Part shown: positions 42,843 to 51,007 of the stretch, in pieces
Layout of the letters: each line of letters begins with the position of its first letter
Position numbering within the stretch: position 1 is the first letter of the stretch
Source: Marivita sp046592965
Lineage (GTDB): Bacteria > Pseudomonadota > Alphaproteobacteria > Rhodobacterales > Rhodobacteraceae
Direction: 5' to 3'
Length of the DNA: 64,000 nt
NCBI RefSeq assembly: GCF_046592965.1
Contig: NZ_JBISBV010000003.1
Span: 186,001-250,000, forward strand
The notes under the pieces: generated by a model
The model's input: the letters and a program-made list of their open reading frames with translations, nothing else
The model's database searches: none
What the model was told of the DNA's origin: nothing
Translations under genes and position numbers: made by a program

Positions 42843-43205
42843 CTACCCCGCCAGCGGTGCCATGATCTCAACTTCCGCGCCGTCCCGGACTTCGGTGTAA
42901 AAGCAGGACTGTCGGTTGGTGTGACAGGCAGGGCCGATTTGTCGCACGATCACCAGCAGACAATCGCGATCACAATCTATGCGAAACGACACCAATTCCT
43001 GCGTGTGTCCCGAACTTTCGCCTTTCACCCAAAACGCCTGCCGTGACCGCGACCAGTAGGTCACGCGCCCTGTTTCCAGTGTTTTGACAATGGATTGCGC
43101 GTTCATCCACGCCATCATCAGAACGTCGCCGGAACTCTCGTCCTGCGCAATTGCCGGAATCAAGCCGCGATCATCATAGAGCAAACTCGTGACATCAAAT
43201 GTCAT
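42843..43205 (-). CDS. hisI: Phosphoribosyl-AMP cyclohydrolase
   Basis: A 120-residue enzyme of histidine synthesis. The core has MAWMNAQS, TYWSRSRQAFWVKGESSGHTQ and the metal-binding cysteines in DCDRDC and GPACHTNRQSC. It is a stand-alone cyclohydrolase with no HisE fusion. It is convergent with gluQ and divergent from the scaffold gene. The rest of the his pathway is not in the window. Confidence 0.95.
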   Translation of the reverse strand: MTFDVTSLLYDDRGLIPAIAQDESSGDVLMMAWMNAQSIVKTLETGRVTYWSRSRQAFWVKGESSGHTQELVSFRIDCDRDCLLVIVRQIGPACHTNRQSCFYTEVRDGAEVEIMAPLAG

Positions 43206-43273
43206 ATGGAAAAACCTTTTTGCATCCGCCGTCCGGATCCCTATTTATGAGGTGCACTGCGAAAGGGAAAGCC

Positions 43274-43726
43274 ATGCCCGGCGACACCGACCTGATCAAA
43301 CTTTACTCGGCGCGGATTCTTGAATTGGCGGCGGATATCCCGCTTCACCAGCGACTTGACGCGCCGGGCTACAGCGTGAAAAAGCGCTCGCCGCTCTGTG
43401 GCTCGACGGTGACGGTCGATGTCGCGATGAAGGATGGCAAGGTCAGTGCGTTCGGACAAGACGTCAAAGCCTGCGCTTTAGGTCAGGCGTCGGCTTCGGT
43501 CGTGGGTGGCGCGATTGTCGGCTGCACGCCGGACCAGATCATGCAAGCACGCGATGAACTACGCGCGATGCTCAAGGATGACGGCCCGGTTCCTGCGGCG
43601 CCGTTTGACGGGTTGGAAGTCTTGCGCCCGGCCGTCGCCTACAAGAACCGCCACGCGTCAATCCTGCTGACGCTCGACGCGGCGTCCGAAGCGGTCACCC
43701 ATCTCGCACAGACGCAGACCGCCTGA
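43274..43726 (+). CDS. IscU/NifU-type iron-sulfur scaffold protein
   Basis: A 150-residue protein of the IscU-like scaffold fold. Three Cys expected to hold the cluster are at 42 (SPLCGST), 67 (KACALGQ) and 84 (GCTPDQ); the second lies in the VKACALGQASASVV helix typical of the family. The ATG at 43274 has an AAAGGGAAA site. It lies alone rather than in an isc or suf operon. Confidence 0.85.
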   Translation: MPGDTDLIKLYSARILELAADIPLHQRLDAPGYSVKKRSPLCGSTVTVDVAMKDGKVSAFGQDVKACALGQASASVVGGAIVGCTPDQIMQARDELRAMLKDDGPVPAAPFDGLEVLRPAVAYKNRHASILLTLDAASEAVTHLAQTQTA

Positions 43727-43742
43727 ATTCGACACTATTATC

Positions 43743-43780
43743 AAAAAAAACCGCCGCACTTCAGAACCTGAAGGCGGCGG
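43743..43780 (-). terminator. Rho-independent terminator of the 44-residue gene
   Basis: On the minus strand, CCGCCGCCTTCA pairs with TGAAGTGCGGCGG (one bulge) and is followed by eight T residues (complement of 43743-43750). It ends the message of the small gene at 43911-44045 and lies close to the stop of the convergent scaffold gene. Confidence 0.85.
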
Positions 43781-43910
43781 CAAAGTGACGTGTTCGTTTC
43801 AGGGCCGTCAACGCTCGGAAGGCAGGCACCTTCGTTGGGACAGTTGCATCAGTTGGGACAGGATGCAGAGCGTTCGGGCAAAAAACACGCAGGCAGAAAA
43901 GGTAACAAAG

Positions 43911-44045
43911 TCAGACAAGCACCGGCAGATGAAGCGCCGCGACCAGCAACACGACCAATGACATGGCACCAAGCGCGTCTTGAAGAAGCGCCGTATCGGT
44001 GCGTTCCTTGGCTGTTGAAAGCGAGGTTTTGATCCGCTGCATCAT
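43911..44045 (-). CDS. Very small membrane protein (44 residues)
   Basis: Forty-four residues: a charged N-terminal half (MMQRIKTSLSTAKERTD), then ALLQDALGAMSLVVLLVAALHLPVLV, one membrane helix. The ribosome site AAGGAGG lies exactly 5 bp before the ATG. It is flanked downstream by a strong terminator, with no other gene it could serve, so a real short transcript is likely. Similar tiny proteins with an ALLQDALGA-type stretch occur in Rhodobacterales, but I do not know a function. It may also be partnered with recG, 86 bp downstream on the right. Confidence 0.75.
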   Translation of the reverse strand: MMQRIKTSLSTAKERTDTALLQDALGAMSLVVLLVAALHLPVLV

Positions 44046-44131
44046 CGTGTCGTCCTCCTTGTTGCCACTTTGTTCTCACATCCTTAACGTTCTGTAAAGA
44101 ACTTTATGAGAACATTTGAGAACAAAACTGG

Positions 44132-46225
44132 TTAACCGACGGATATCAGCTGAATCGCCTGTTCCTGCCGCATGAGGTAAAGCAGCACGCGCGCGGCGTC
44201 TCCGCGAGCGGATTTCAATGTCGGATCGTCGTTCAGCAACTTGCGCGCATCGTCCTGCGCGATCTGCATAAGCCCGGCCTGTCGCTCCAGATCGGCGATG
44301 CGAAACCGTGGCAAACCGGATTGCGCCGTGCCCAGCACATCGCCCGCGCCGCGCATTTCAAGGTCAACTTCGGAGATGCGAAATCCGTCATCGGTTTCGC
44401 GCAACGTGGTCAGACGTTTCAATCCGCTTTCGTTCAGCGGCGGTTGGTAGAGCAACAGACAGGTCGACGCCTCCGATCCCCGCCCGACGCGTCCTCGCAA
44501 CTGGTGCAACTGCGCCAATCCGAACGTCTCGGCGCGCTCGATCACCATGATCGACGCGTTCGGCACGTTCACCCCCACCTCGATCACCGTTGTGGCGACC
44601 AGAACGCCGGTGTCGCCAGCCACGAACCGCGCCATCGCCGCGTCTTTTTCGGCATGGGGCATCTGTCCGTGCACCAGCCCGACCACCCCCTCTCCCAACG
44701 CCGCGCGCAGCCGCTTGAACCGGTCTTCTGCCGCCGTGAGATCGAGCACTTCGCTTTCCTCGACCAAGGGGCAGACCCAATAGGCCTGCCGCCCCTCGGC
44801 GACCGCCTGGCGCAACCGGTCGATCACGCTATCCATCTGTTCGTTCGACAGAAGCGCGGTTTTGACAGGCGTGCGTCCGGGGGGTTTCTCGTCAAGCACC
44901 GACACATCCATGTCGCCATATTGCGCCAGGGCAAGAGAGCGTGGAATCGGCGTTGCCGTCATGACCAGCACATCAACCGCCTGGCCTTTACGCCCCAGTT
45001 CCAGCCGCTGACGCACGCCAAAGCGGTGTTGCTCGTCGATGATTGCCAGACGCAGGTCGTGAAAGGCGACGTCTTTCTGAAACACCGCATGCGTGCCGAC
45101 GAGAATGTGAATGTCTCCGCGCGCCAACGCGTCCAGCTTGGCCCTGCGCTCGCTCCCCTTGTCTCGCCCGGTGAGGAGTTCCAGAACGACGCCCGCGTCC
45201 TCGGCCAGAGGCTGCAATCCCTCAAGATGCTGGCGCGCCAGAATTTCGGTCGGAGCCATCATCACGCCCTGCCCTCCAGCCTCGACCACGCAGAGCAGCG
45301 CCATGAAAGCGACAAGCGTCTTTCCCGATCCCACATCGCCCTGAAGCAGTCGGTTCATGCGCAGCGGCGCGGCAAGATCGTCTGTTATTTCGTCGATGGT
45401 CCGCATTTGGGCGTTGGTGGGTTTATAGGGCAGCGCCGCCAGAACCTTGCGCCGCAAGCGACCATCGCCCGATGTGGCAAAGCCCCGCTTTGCACGCTTT
45501 TTCGTGCGCGCCATCGCCAGTGTCAGTTGATGCGCGAACAGTTCGTCATAGGCCAATCGCCGCCGGGCCGGACTGTCGAGCGACATTTCACCCGTTCCTT
45601 TCGGTGCGTGCGCGTGCATCATCGCGTCATGCCAAGTCGGCCAGTTTTCCCGCGTAACCAACGCCGGATCGGCCCACTCGGCCAGTTCGGGCGCACGCGA
45701 CAGCGCGTCCTGTACAGCCTTGGTGATCGCCTTTTGCGTCAAACCGGCGGTCAGCGGATAGACCGGCTCGAACGCGGGCAATGTGTCGGCGTCTTCGGGA
45801 AGCAGGACATGGTCGGGATGAACCATCTGCGCCATGCCATCGAAAAACTCGACCCGACCGGACACGACCCGGCGGCTCCCGAACGGAAGCAGCCGGGCGA
45901 CATAATCACCCCGCGCGTGGAAGAACACGATCTGGAACGCGGTTTTCGCATCCTCGACCGTGACCCGATATGCCCCCGTCTTGCTGCGCGCGGGGCGGTG
46001 CTGTCCGATCTCGACCTCGACTGTCAGGGTTGCGGGCAAGTCGGCGCCCTGAACCGAGTCGCGCGGACGGCGATCGATGACAGATTGCGGCAAGGTGTAC
46101 AGCAGATCGCGCGGTGCCTCGATTGCCATGTGATTGAGGGTGAGCGCAGTTTTCGGACCAACCCCGTGCAAGCCATCGAGCGCCGCGAACAGCGGGAACA
46201 GGATTTCCGGTCGGCCGCTGCTCAT
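44132..46225 (-). CDS. recG: ATP-dependent DNA helicase RecG
   Basis: A 697-residue helicase that remodels stalled forks and Holliday junctions. The N-terminal wedge/OB domain opens with LHGVGPKTALTL; the helicase core has Walker A GDVGSGKT, the DEQH box IIDEQHRFG, the SAT-like MTATPIPRSL and the C-terminal QLRGRVGRG. It overlaps ligA by 4 bp (ATGA), so recG is downstream of ligA in one operon. Confidence 0.97.
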   Translation of the reverse strand: MSSGRPEILFPLFAALDGLHGVGPKTALTLNHMAIEAPRDLLYTLPQSVIDRRPRDSVQGADLPATLTVEVEIGQHRPARSKTGAYRVTVEDAKTAFQIVFFHARGDYVARLLPFGSRRVVSGRVEFFDGMAQMVHPDHVLLPEDADTLPAFEPVYPLTAGLTQKAITKAVQDALSRAPELAEWADPALVTRENWPTWHDAMMHAHAPKGTGEMSLDSPARRRLAYDELFAHQLTLAMARTKKRAKRGFATSGDGRLRRKVLAALPYKPTNAQMRTIDEITDDLAAPLRMNRLLQGDVGSGKTLVAFMALLCVVEAGGQGVMMAPTEILARQHLEGLQPLAEDAGVVLELLTGRDKGSERRAKLDALARGDIHILVGTHAVFQKDVAFHDLRLAIIDEQHRFGVRQRLELGRKGQAVDVLVMTATPIPRSLALAQYGDMDVSVLDEKPPGRTPVKTALLSNEQMDSVIDRLRQAVAEGRQAYWVCPLVEESEVLDLTAAEDRFKRLRAALGEGVVGLVHGQMPHAEKDAAMARFVAGDTGVLVATTVIEVGVNVPNASIMVIERAETFGLAQLHQLRGRVGRGSEASTCLLLYQPPLNESGLKRLTTLRETDDGFRISEVDLEMRGAGDVLGTAQSGLPRFRIADLERQAGLMQIAQDDARKLLNDDPTLKSARGDAARVLLYLMRQEQAIQLISVG

Positions 46226-48345
46226 GCGCCCTCGATCAGATCGAACCAGCCGTCCTCATCGATGATCTCGATCCCCAGATCGCGGGCCTTGGTTTCCTTG
46301 GACCCGGCACCGGGCCCGGCGACCAGAAGATCGGTTCTCGAAGACACCGATCCCGAAACTTTCGCACCCAACCGCTCGGCACGCGCCTTGGCCTCGGCGC
46401 GGGTCATGCGCTCAAGCGAGCCTGTGAACACGACGGTTTTGCCCGCCACCGGGCTGCCATCGGTTTGCGGGCGTTCGGCGTCTTGCACGTCCAGATGCGA
46501 AACCAGCCGATCAATCGATGCCCGTTCCGCCTCTTGCGCAAAGCTTGATACCAGCGACGTGGCCACCACCGACCCAATACCGTCGATCCCGATCAAGCTG
46601 TCCCATGCGTCACTTTCAGGATCGTGGGCGGCATCCACTGCCGTCACAAAGGCGTCCCACGTGCCATAGGAGCGGGCCAGAAGCTTGGCGACAACCTCTC
46701 CGACATGGCGAATGCCCAGTGAAAAGATCAGTCGCTCGAGTGGGATACCCCGCTTTTCGTCGATCGCATCAAACAGGTTTTGCGCCGATTTCTCGCCCCA
46801 TCCTTCGCGGTTCCTGAGCTGCTTCACGCCGCTGCCGTAGCGGTCTTTCAACGTGAAGATGTCGGCGGGTTCGGTGATCCAGCCATCGCTGTAAAACTGT
46901 TCCACCTGCTTTGCACCCAGCCCTTCGATGTCGAATGCCGCGCGCGAGACGAAATGCTTGAGCTTTTCCACCGCCTGCGCCGGACAGATCAGACCGCCGC
47001 TGCATCGGCGCACCGCGTCTCCGGCTTCGCGTATGGCCTCGGACCCGCATTCCGGGCATTCATGCGGAAACGCGTAAGGCGTGGCCGATGCGGGGCGTTT
47101 GGACAGATCGACATCGGCGATTTTCGGGATCACATCTCCAGCACGGTAGACCTGCACCCAGTCGCCGACGCGAATGTCCTTGCCGTCTCGGATCGGTGCG
47201 CCGTTGGCGTCCCGACCCGCGATATAATCCTCGTTGTGCAGGGTTGCATTCGACACGACGACACCGCCCACCGTCACCGGAGTCAGTCGCGCCACAGGGC
47301 TGAGGGCGCCGGTGCGACCGACCTGAATGTCGATCGCCTCAAGCCAGGTCCACGCCAGTTCGGCAGGAAACTTGTGCGCAATCGCCCAGCGGGGCGTGGT
47401 CGAGCGGAACCCGAGGCGGGCCTGATAGGCGAGATCGTCAACCTTGTAGACCACCCCGTCGATATCATAGCCGAGCGTCGCGCGCTGTTCTTCGATCTTG
47501 CGATAATGGAACAGCATGTCTTCCGGCGTGTCGCACCGTTGCGTCAGTGGATTGGTCTGGAGTCCAAGCGCCGTCAAACGGTCAATCGCGCCGCTCTGGG
47601 TTTCGGCCAAGGGAGCGCTGAGCGCGCCCCAGGAATAGGCGAAGAACTTGAGCGGGCGGTCCTTTGTGATGTTGGGGTCCAGTTGGCGCAGCGATCCGGC
47701 GGCGGCGTTGCGCGGATTTGCGAAGGGTTTGCCACCGCGCGCGCCTTGTCTGGCGTTCAGATCCGCGAAATCGGCGTGGTTCATGTAAACCTCGCCGCGC
47801 ACCTCGATCACGTCTGGCGCATTCTTGAGCTCGATCGGCAGATCCGTGATCGTGCGCGCATTGGCGGTGACATTTTCACCCACCGCGCCGTCGCCCCGCG
47901 TTGCGGCCTGAACGAGCGTTCCGTTTTCGTAGCGCAGCGACAGCGACAATCCGTCGATCTTGGGTTCGGCCGTATAGGCCAGCGGATCGTCGTCCGAGAG
48001 CCCCAGATAGCGCCGGACGCTTTGATCGAAACTGAGGATGTCTTGGTCATCGAACGCATTGTTCAGCGACATCATTCTTATTTCGTGGCGAACCTTTGCG
48101 AACCCTTCCGCTGGCGTCGCACCGACGCGCTCGCTTGGGCTGTCGTCCCGTTTGAGGCCAGGGAAGCGCGATTCGATTTCGGCATTGCGTCGTTTCAGGC
48201 GGTCGTATTCGGCATCCGTCAGGTCAGGCGCATCGTCTCGATGATAGGCGGTATTGGCGGCATCCAGAATCAGCGCCAGTCGCTCCAGTTCCTTGCGCGC
48301 ATCGTCTTCCGACAAGGCTTCAACTGCCATCTCCTGCTGCGCCAT
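46222..48345 (-). CDS. ligA: NAD-dependent DNA ligase
   Basis: A 707-residue ligase. The adenylation domain has the nucleophile Lys in EPKIDGLS and the preceding YHRDDAPDLTDAEYD Ia segment; then an OB domain, a Cys4 zinc finger (CPECGSEA...), helix-hairpin-helix repeats and a C-terminal BRCT domain ending in LVAGPGAGSK. The ATG at 48345 (AAGGGA 5 bp upstream) is the normal start. It overlaps recG by 4 bp. Confidence 0.97.
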   Translation of the reverse strand: MAQQEMAVEALSEDDARKELERLALILDAANTAYHRDDAPDLTDAEYDRLKRRNAEIESRFPGLKRDDSPSERVGATPAEGFAKVRHEIRMMSLNNAFDDQDILSFDQSVRRYLGLSDDDPLAYTAEPKIDGLSLSLRYENGTLVQAATRGDGAVGENVTANARTITDLPIELKNAPDVIEVRGEVYMNHADFADLNARQGARGGKPFANPRNAAAGSLRQLDPNITKDRPLKFFAYSWGALSAPLAETQSGAIDRLTALGLQTNPLTQRCDTPEDMLFHYRKIEEQRATLGYDIDGVVYKVDDLAYQARLGFRSTTPRWAIAHKFPAELAWTWLEAIDIQVGRTGALSPVARLTPVTVGGVVVSNATLHNEDYIAGRDANGAPIRDGKDIRVGDWVQVYRAGDVIPKIADVDLSKRPASATPYAFPHECPECGSEAIREAGDAVRRCSGGLICPAQAVEKLKHFVSRAAFDIEGLGAKQVEQFYSDGWITEPADIFTLKDRYGSGVKQLRNREGWGEKSAQNLFDAIDEKRGIPLERLIFSLGIRHVGEVVAKLLARSYGTWDAFVTAVDAAHDPESDAWDSLIGIDGIGSVVATSLVSSFAQEAERASIDRLVSHLDVQDAERPQTDGSPVAGKTVVFTGSLERMTRAEAKARAERLGAKVSGSVSSRTDLLVAGPGAGSKETKARDLGIEIIDEDGWFDLIEGA

Positions 48346-48452
48346 GTGCGTCCCTTCGCCAATCCTTGAACTTGAGTGATAGGCGCGAGGTTGCGGTTGG
48401 TCCAGATTCGAAACGTGTCCGACCGGCATGAAATTCCGTGATCAGGGACTGG

Positions 48453-48479
48453 ATTCGCCCGCTGTGCTGGCGGGCGAAT
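48453..48479. repeat. Stem-loop between ctrA and ligA
   Basis: ATTCGCCCGC-TGTGCTG-GCGGGCGAAT, a perfect 10-bp stem with a 7-base loop, 44 bp downstream of the ctrA stop. No U tract follows on the minus strand. It may be a factor-dependent terminator or an mRNA end-stabiliser for ctrA. Confidence 0.65.
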
Positions 48480-48523
48480 TCCGCATCGCGTCTCCAGAGC
48501 CGGTGTGTGACAACAATGGCGGC

Positions 48524-49234
48524 TCAGGCGCTGACGGCGAAGGCTTCGACATCCGAGATGTCGGGGTCGCGCAACACATAGCCCCGGCCCCAAACGGTTT
48601 CGATATGACTTCCGTTGCCCGTCGCCTCGGCCAGTTTCTTGCGCAGCTTGCAAATGAACACGTCGATGATCTTCAACTCAGGCTCGTCCATGCCGCCGTA
48701 AAGATGGTTCAGGAACATCTCCTTGGTCAACGTGGTGCCCTTGCGCAGGCTCAGAAGTTCAAGCATCTGATATTCCTTGCCGGTCAGATGCACCGTCGTC
48801 CCCTCAACCTGAACGGTCTTGGCATCGAGGTTCACCTCGACCTTTCCGGTTCGGATCACCGATTGGGAATGTCCTTTGGAGCGCCGGATGATCGCATGAA
48901 TCCTCGCGATCAGTTCCTCGCGGTGGAACGGTTTGGTGAGATAGTCATCGGCGCCAAACCCGAAGCCCTTGATCTTGTCTTCGCTGGCATCATTGCCCGA
49001 CAGGATCAGGATCGGCGTTTCGATCCGCGCCAGGCGCAATTGCCGCAGCACATCAAGCCCGTTCATGTCAGGAAGGTTCAGATCAAGAAGGATCAAATCG
49101 TAATCATAAAGCTTGGCCAGGTCGATGCCTTCCTCCCCCAGATCGGTGGAATAGACGTTGAGGTTGGCGTTACCCAACATCAGTTCGATACTCTTAGAAG
49201 TTGTTGGGTCGTCTTCGACCAAAAGCACACGCAT
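48524..49234 (-). CDS. ctrA: Cell-cycle/gene-transfer response regulator CtrA
   Basis: A 236-residue OmpR-type response regulator. The receiver has phospho-acceptor Asp51 (LLDLNLPDMNG) and KPF Lys; the winged-helix domain has KEYQMLELL, HLYGGMDEPELKIIDVFICKLRKKL and the recognition-region GRGYVL. The match to CtrA across the receiver is very close. In Rhodobacterales CtrA controls motility and gene transfer agent production rather than being essential. sciP lies upstream, a candidate CtrA box lies 53-67 bp upstream of its start, and ligA-recG lies downstream. Confidence 0.96.
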   Translation of the reverse strand: MRVLLVEDDPTTSKSIELMLGNANLNVYSTDLGEEGIDLAKLYDYDLILLDLNLPDMNGLDVLRQLRLARIETPILILSGNDASEDKIKGFGFGADDYLTKPFHREELIARIHAIIRRSKGHSQSVIRTGKVEVNLDAKTVQVEGTTVHLTGKEYQMLELLSLRKGTTLTKEMFLNHLYGGMDEPELKIIDVFICKLRKKLAEATGNGSHIETVWGRGYVLRDPDISDVEAFAVSA

Positions 49235-49286
49235 CAGGTTTCTCCGCTAGTCGGCGTCCGGCAAAACCGACACTGACGAATAAAGG

Positions 49287-49301
49287 TTAACGTGACGTTA
49301 G
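49287..49301. promoter_or_regulatory. Near-consensus CtrA box upstream of ctrA
   Basis: TTAA-CGTGACG-TTAG fits the CtrA recognition pattern TTAA-N7-TTAA with one mismatch in the last base. It is between sciP and ctrA, in the place expected for autoregulation of ctrA. A GANTC methylation motif (GACTC, 49305-49309) lies 3 bp away. Confidence 0.6.
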
Positions 49302-49349
49302 CATGACTCCCTCTGGTTGCACAATCTTGGGTTGTATTCGATATCGGGT

Positions 49350-49622
49350 TTACCGATACCGTTGCACACATGTCGCTTTCAGGCCGTCACGCCCGTGTCG
49401 TCCGGCAGCGTCAATCCAGCCATCGAGCTCTTCTTCGCTCAGATCATAGCGATCGAGCGCTTCGGTCTTTGAGATCAATTCGTGCACGACTGCATCGACA
49501 ATCACGGCCTTGCGCGATGCCACCCAGCGATAGGTGTTGGGCGGCGGCAGATCCGCACGTGTCAGAATCTTGCCGTTCGCCAACGTCACCGTTCGCGGCC
49601 CACTTGTCTTTTTCAGGTACAT
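49350..49622 (-). CDS. sciP: CtrA inhibitor SciP (DUF1153)
   Basis: A 90-residue protein of the DUF1153 family, which in Caulobacter is SciP, a small helix-turn-helix protein that binds CtrA and blocks transcription from its promoters. The signature LPPPNTYRWVASRKAVIVDAV and YDLSEEELDGWIDAAGRHG are present. The ATG at 49622 has AAAGGG 6 bp upstream; a start nine codons earlier is possible but not needed. It lies directly upstream of ctrA in the same direction, so the inhibitor and its target share a locus. Confidence 0.85.
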   Translation of the reverse strand: MYLKKTSGPRTVTLANGKILTRADLPPPNTYRWVASRKAVIVDAVVHELISKTEALDRYDLSEEELDGWIDAAGRHGRDGLKATCVQRYR

Positions 49623-49679
49623 CCCAAGCCCTTTCGCCAAACCAATCATGCGGTGCCTGCGACATTTGCGGGCTGCGCC

Positions 49680-49694
49680 TTAATGCGACGTGAA
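49680..49694. promoter_or_regulatory. Weak CtrA-like half-site between sciP and mnmA
   Basis: TTAA-TGCGACG-TGAA has one intact TTAA and a TGAA in place of the second. It lies 58 bp upstream of the sciP start and could serve sciP. It is much weaker than the 49287 site; chance is plausible. Confidence 0.3.
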
Positions 49695-49761
49695 GCGAAG
49701 GGTTGAGAGTATGTTGGATTTACCTATATTTCGCGCAATCACCCGAATTGCGGAGACTCAC

Positions 49762-50904
49762 ATGGCCCTTGATGCGCCAACGCTCAATTCGCTTGGCTTT
49801 GCCAAGGCACCGTCGGACACCCGCGTCGTCGTGGCGATGTCGGGTGGCGTGGACAGTTCCGTTGTGGCCGCGCAGCTTGCAGAAGAAGGCTATGATGTTG
49901 TTGGCGTGACGCTCCAGCTTTACGATCACGGCGCGGCGCTGGCCAAGAAAGGTGCGTGCTGCGCCGGGCTCGATATCCACGATGCGCGCCGTGTGGCCGA
50001 AGATATGGGCTTTCCGCATTACGTTCTCGATTATGAGAACATTTTTAAGGATGCGGTGATCGACGAGTTCGCCGACAGCTATCTGGGCGGCGCGACTCCG
50101 GTGCCCTGCATCCGCTGCAACGAGCGGGTGAAGTTCAAGGATCTGCTGGAAACGGCGCGCGATCTCGAGGCCGATTGCATGGCGACCGGTCATTACATCC
50201 AGCGCAAGATGGGTGCGCATGGCCCCGAGCTGCACAGCGCAGAGGATGCCAACCGCGATCAGAGCTACTTCCTGTTCTCGACCACCCCCGAGCAGCTCGA
50301 CTATCTGCGCTTTCCGCTTGGCCATCTGCCGTCCAAGGATGCAACCCGCGCTTTGGCAGCGCGCTATGGGCTGCAAGTGGCGGACAAGCCGGACAGCCAG
50401 GACATCTGCTTTGTGCCGAACGGCAACTACGCGGCCGTGATCGAGAAACTGCGACCCGGTGCTGCCGAGCCGGGCGAGATCGTGCACGCCGACGGGCGCG
50501 TTCTGGGGCAGCACAATGGCGTCATTCACTACACGATCGGTCAACGGCGCGGTCTCGGGATCGGCGGGCTGAGCGATCCGCTTTATGTCGTCAAGCTCGA
50601 TGTGGACGCAAAGCAGGTGATCGTCGGTCCGAAAGACATGCTGTCGACCCGCGTCATTCCGGTGCGCGAGATCAATTGGCTGGGTGACGAAGCGTTCACC
50701 TCGCAGCCCGAATGGCACGTCTCGGTCAAGGTTCGCTCCACCCGTCCGCCGCGCGACGCGATCATCCGCCCCATTTCGGCCACCGAAGCCGAGGTCGAGC
50801 TGCTGACACCGGAGGAAGGCGTGTCACCCGGCCAGGCCTGTGTGTTTTATCAAACGGAAGGCAGCCGCATCCTTGGCGGTGGCTGGATCTGGCGCGGACA
50901 GTAG
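49762..50904 (+). CDS. mnmA: tRNA-uridine 2-sulfurtransferase MnmA
   Basis: A 380-residue enzyme making 2-thiouridine at tRNA wobble position 34. The PP-loop is MSGGVDSS; the catalytic cysteines are Cys116 (CIRCNERVK) and Cys216 (DSQDICFV), and GQRRGLGIGG follows. The ATG at 49762 with a GCGGAG site 6-7 bp upstream is preferred; ATGs at 49690 and 49711 in the same frame are possible but would add unusual residues. Confidence 0.96.
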   Translation: MALDAPTLNSLGFAKAPSDTRVVVAMSGGVDSSVVAAQLAEEGYDVVGVTLQLYDHGAALAKKGACCAGLDIHDARRVAEDMGFPHYVLDYENIFKDAVIDEFADSYLGGATPVPCIRCNERVKFKDLLETARDLEADCMATGHYIQRKMGAHGPELHSAEDANRDQSYFLFSTTPEQLDYLRFPLGHLPSKDATRALAARYGLQVADKPDSQDICFVPNGNYAAVIEKLRPGAAEPGEIVHADGRVLGQHNGVIHYTIGQRRGLGIGGLSDPLYVVKLDVDAKQVIVGPKDMLSTRVIPVREINWLGDEAFTSQPEWHVSVKVRSTRPPRDAIIRPISATEAEVELLTPEEGVSPGQACVFYQTEGSRILGGGWIWRGQ

Positions 50905-51007
50905 ACGCCATCGGTGGTGAACCGCCGATATCGCGTCGCCGATTGAGTCTCACTGCGCCACGGTCCACATTGATGCAAATGTGACCGGCCAAGGATTCCG
51001 CGCTGCC

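Noticed and set aside
44321..46669. A 782-codon open frame on the plus strand
   Set aside because: It lies antisense to recG, whose motifs are all intact. High-G+C codon bias commonly leaves the opposite strand open.
46780..48369. A 529-codon plus-strand frame across ligA
   Set aside because: Antisense to a gene with clear ligase motifs; the product has no recognisable domain.
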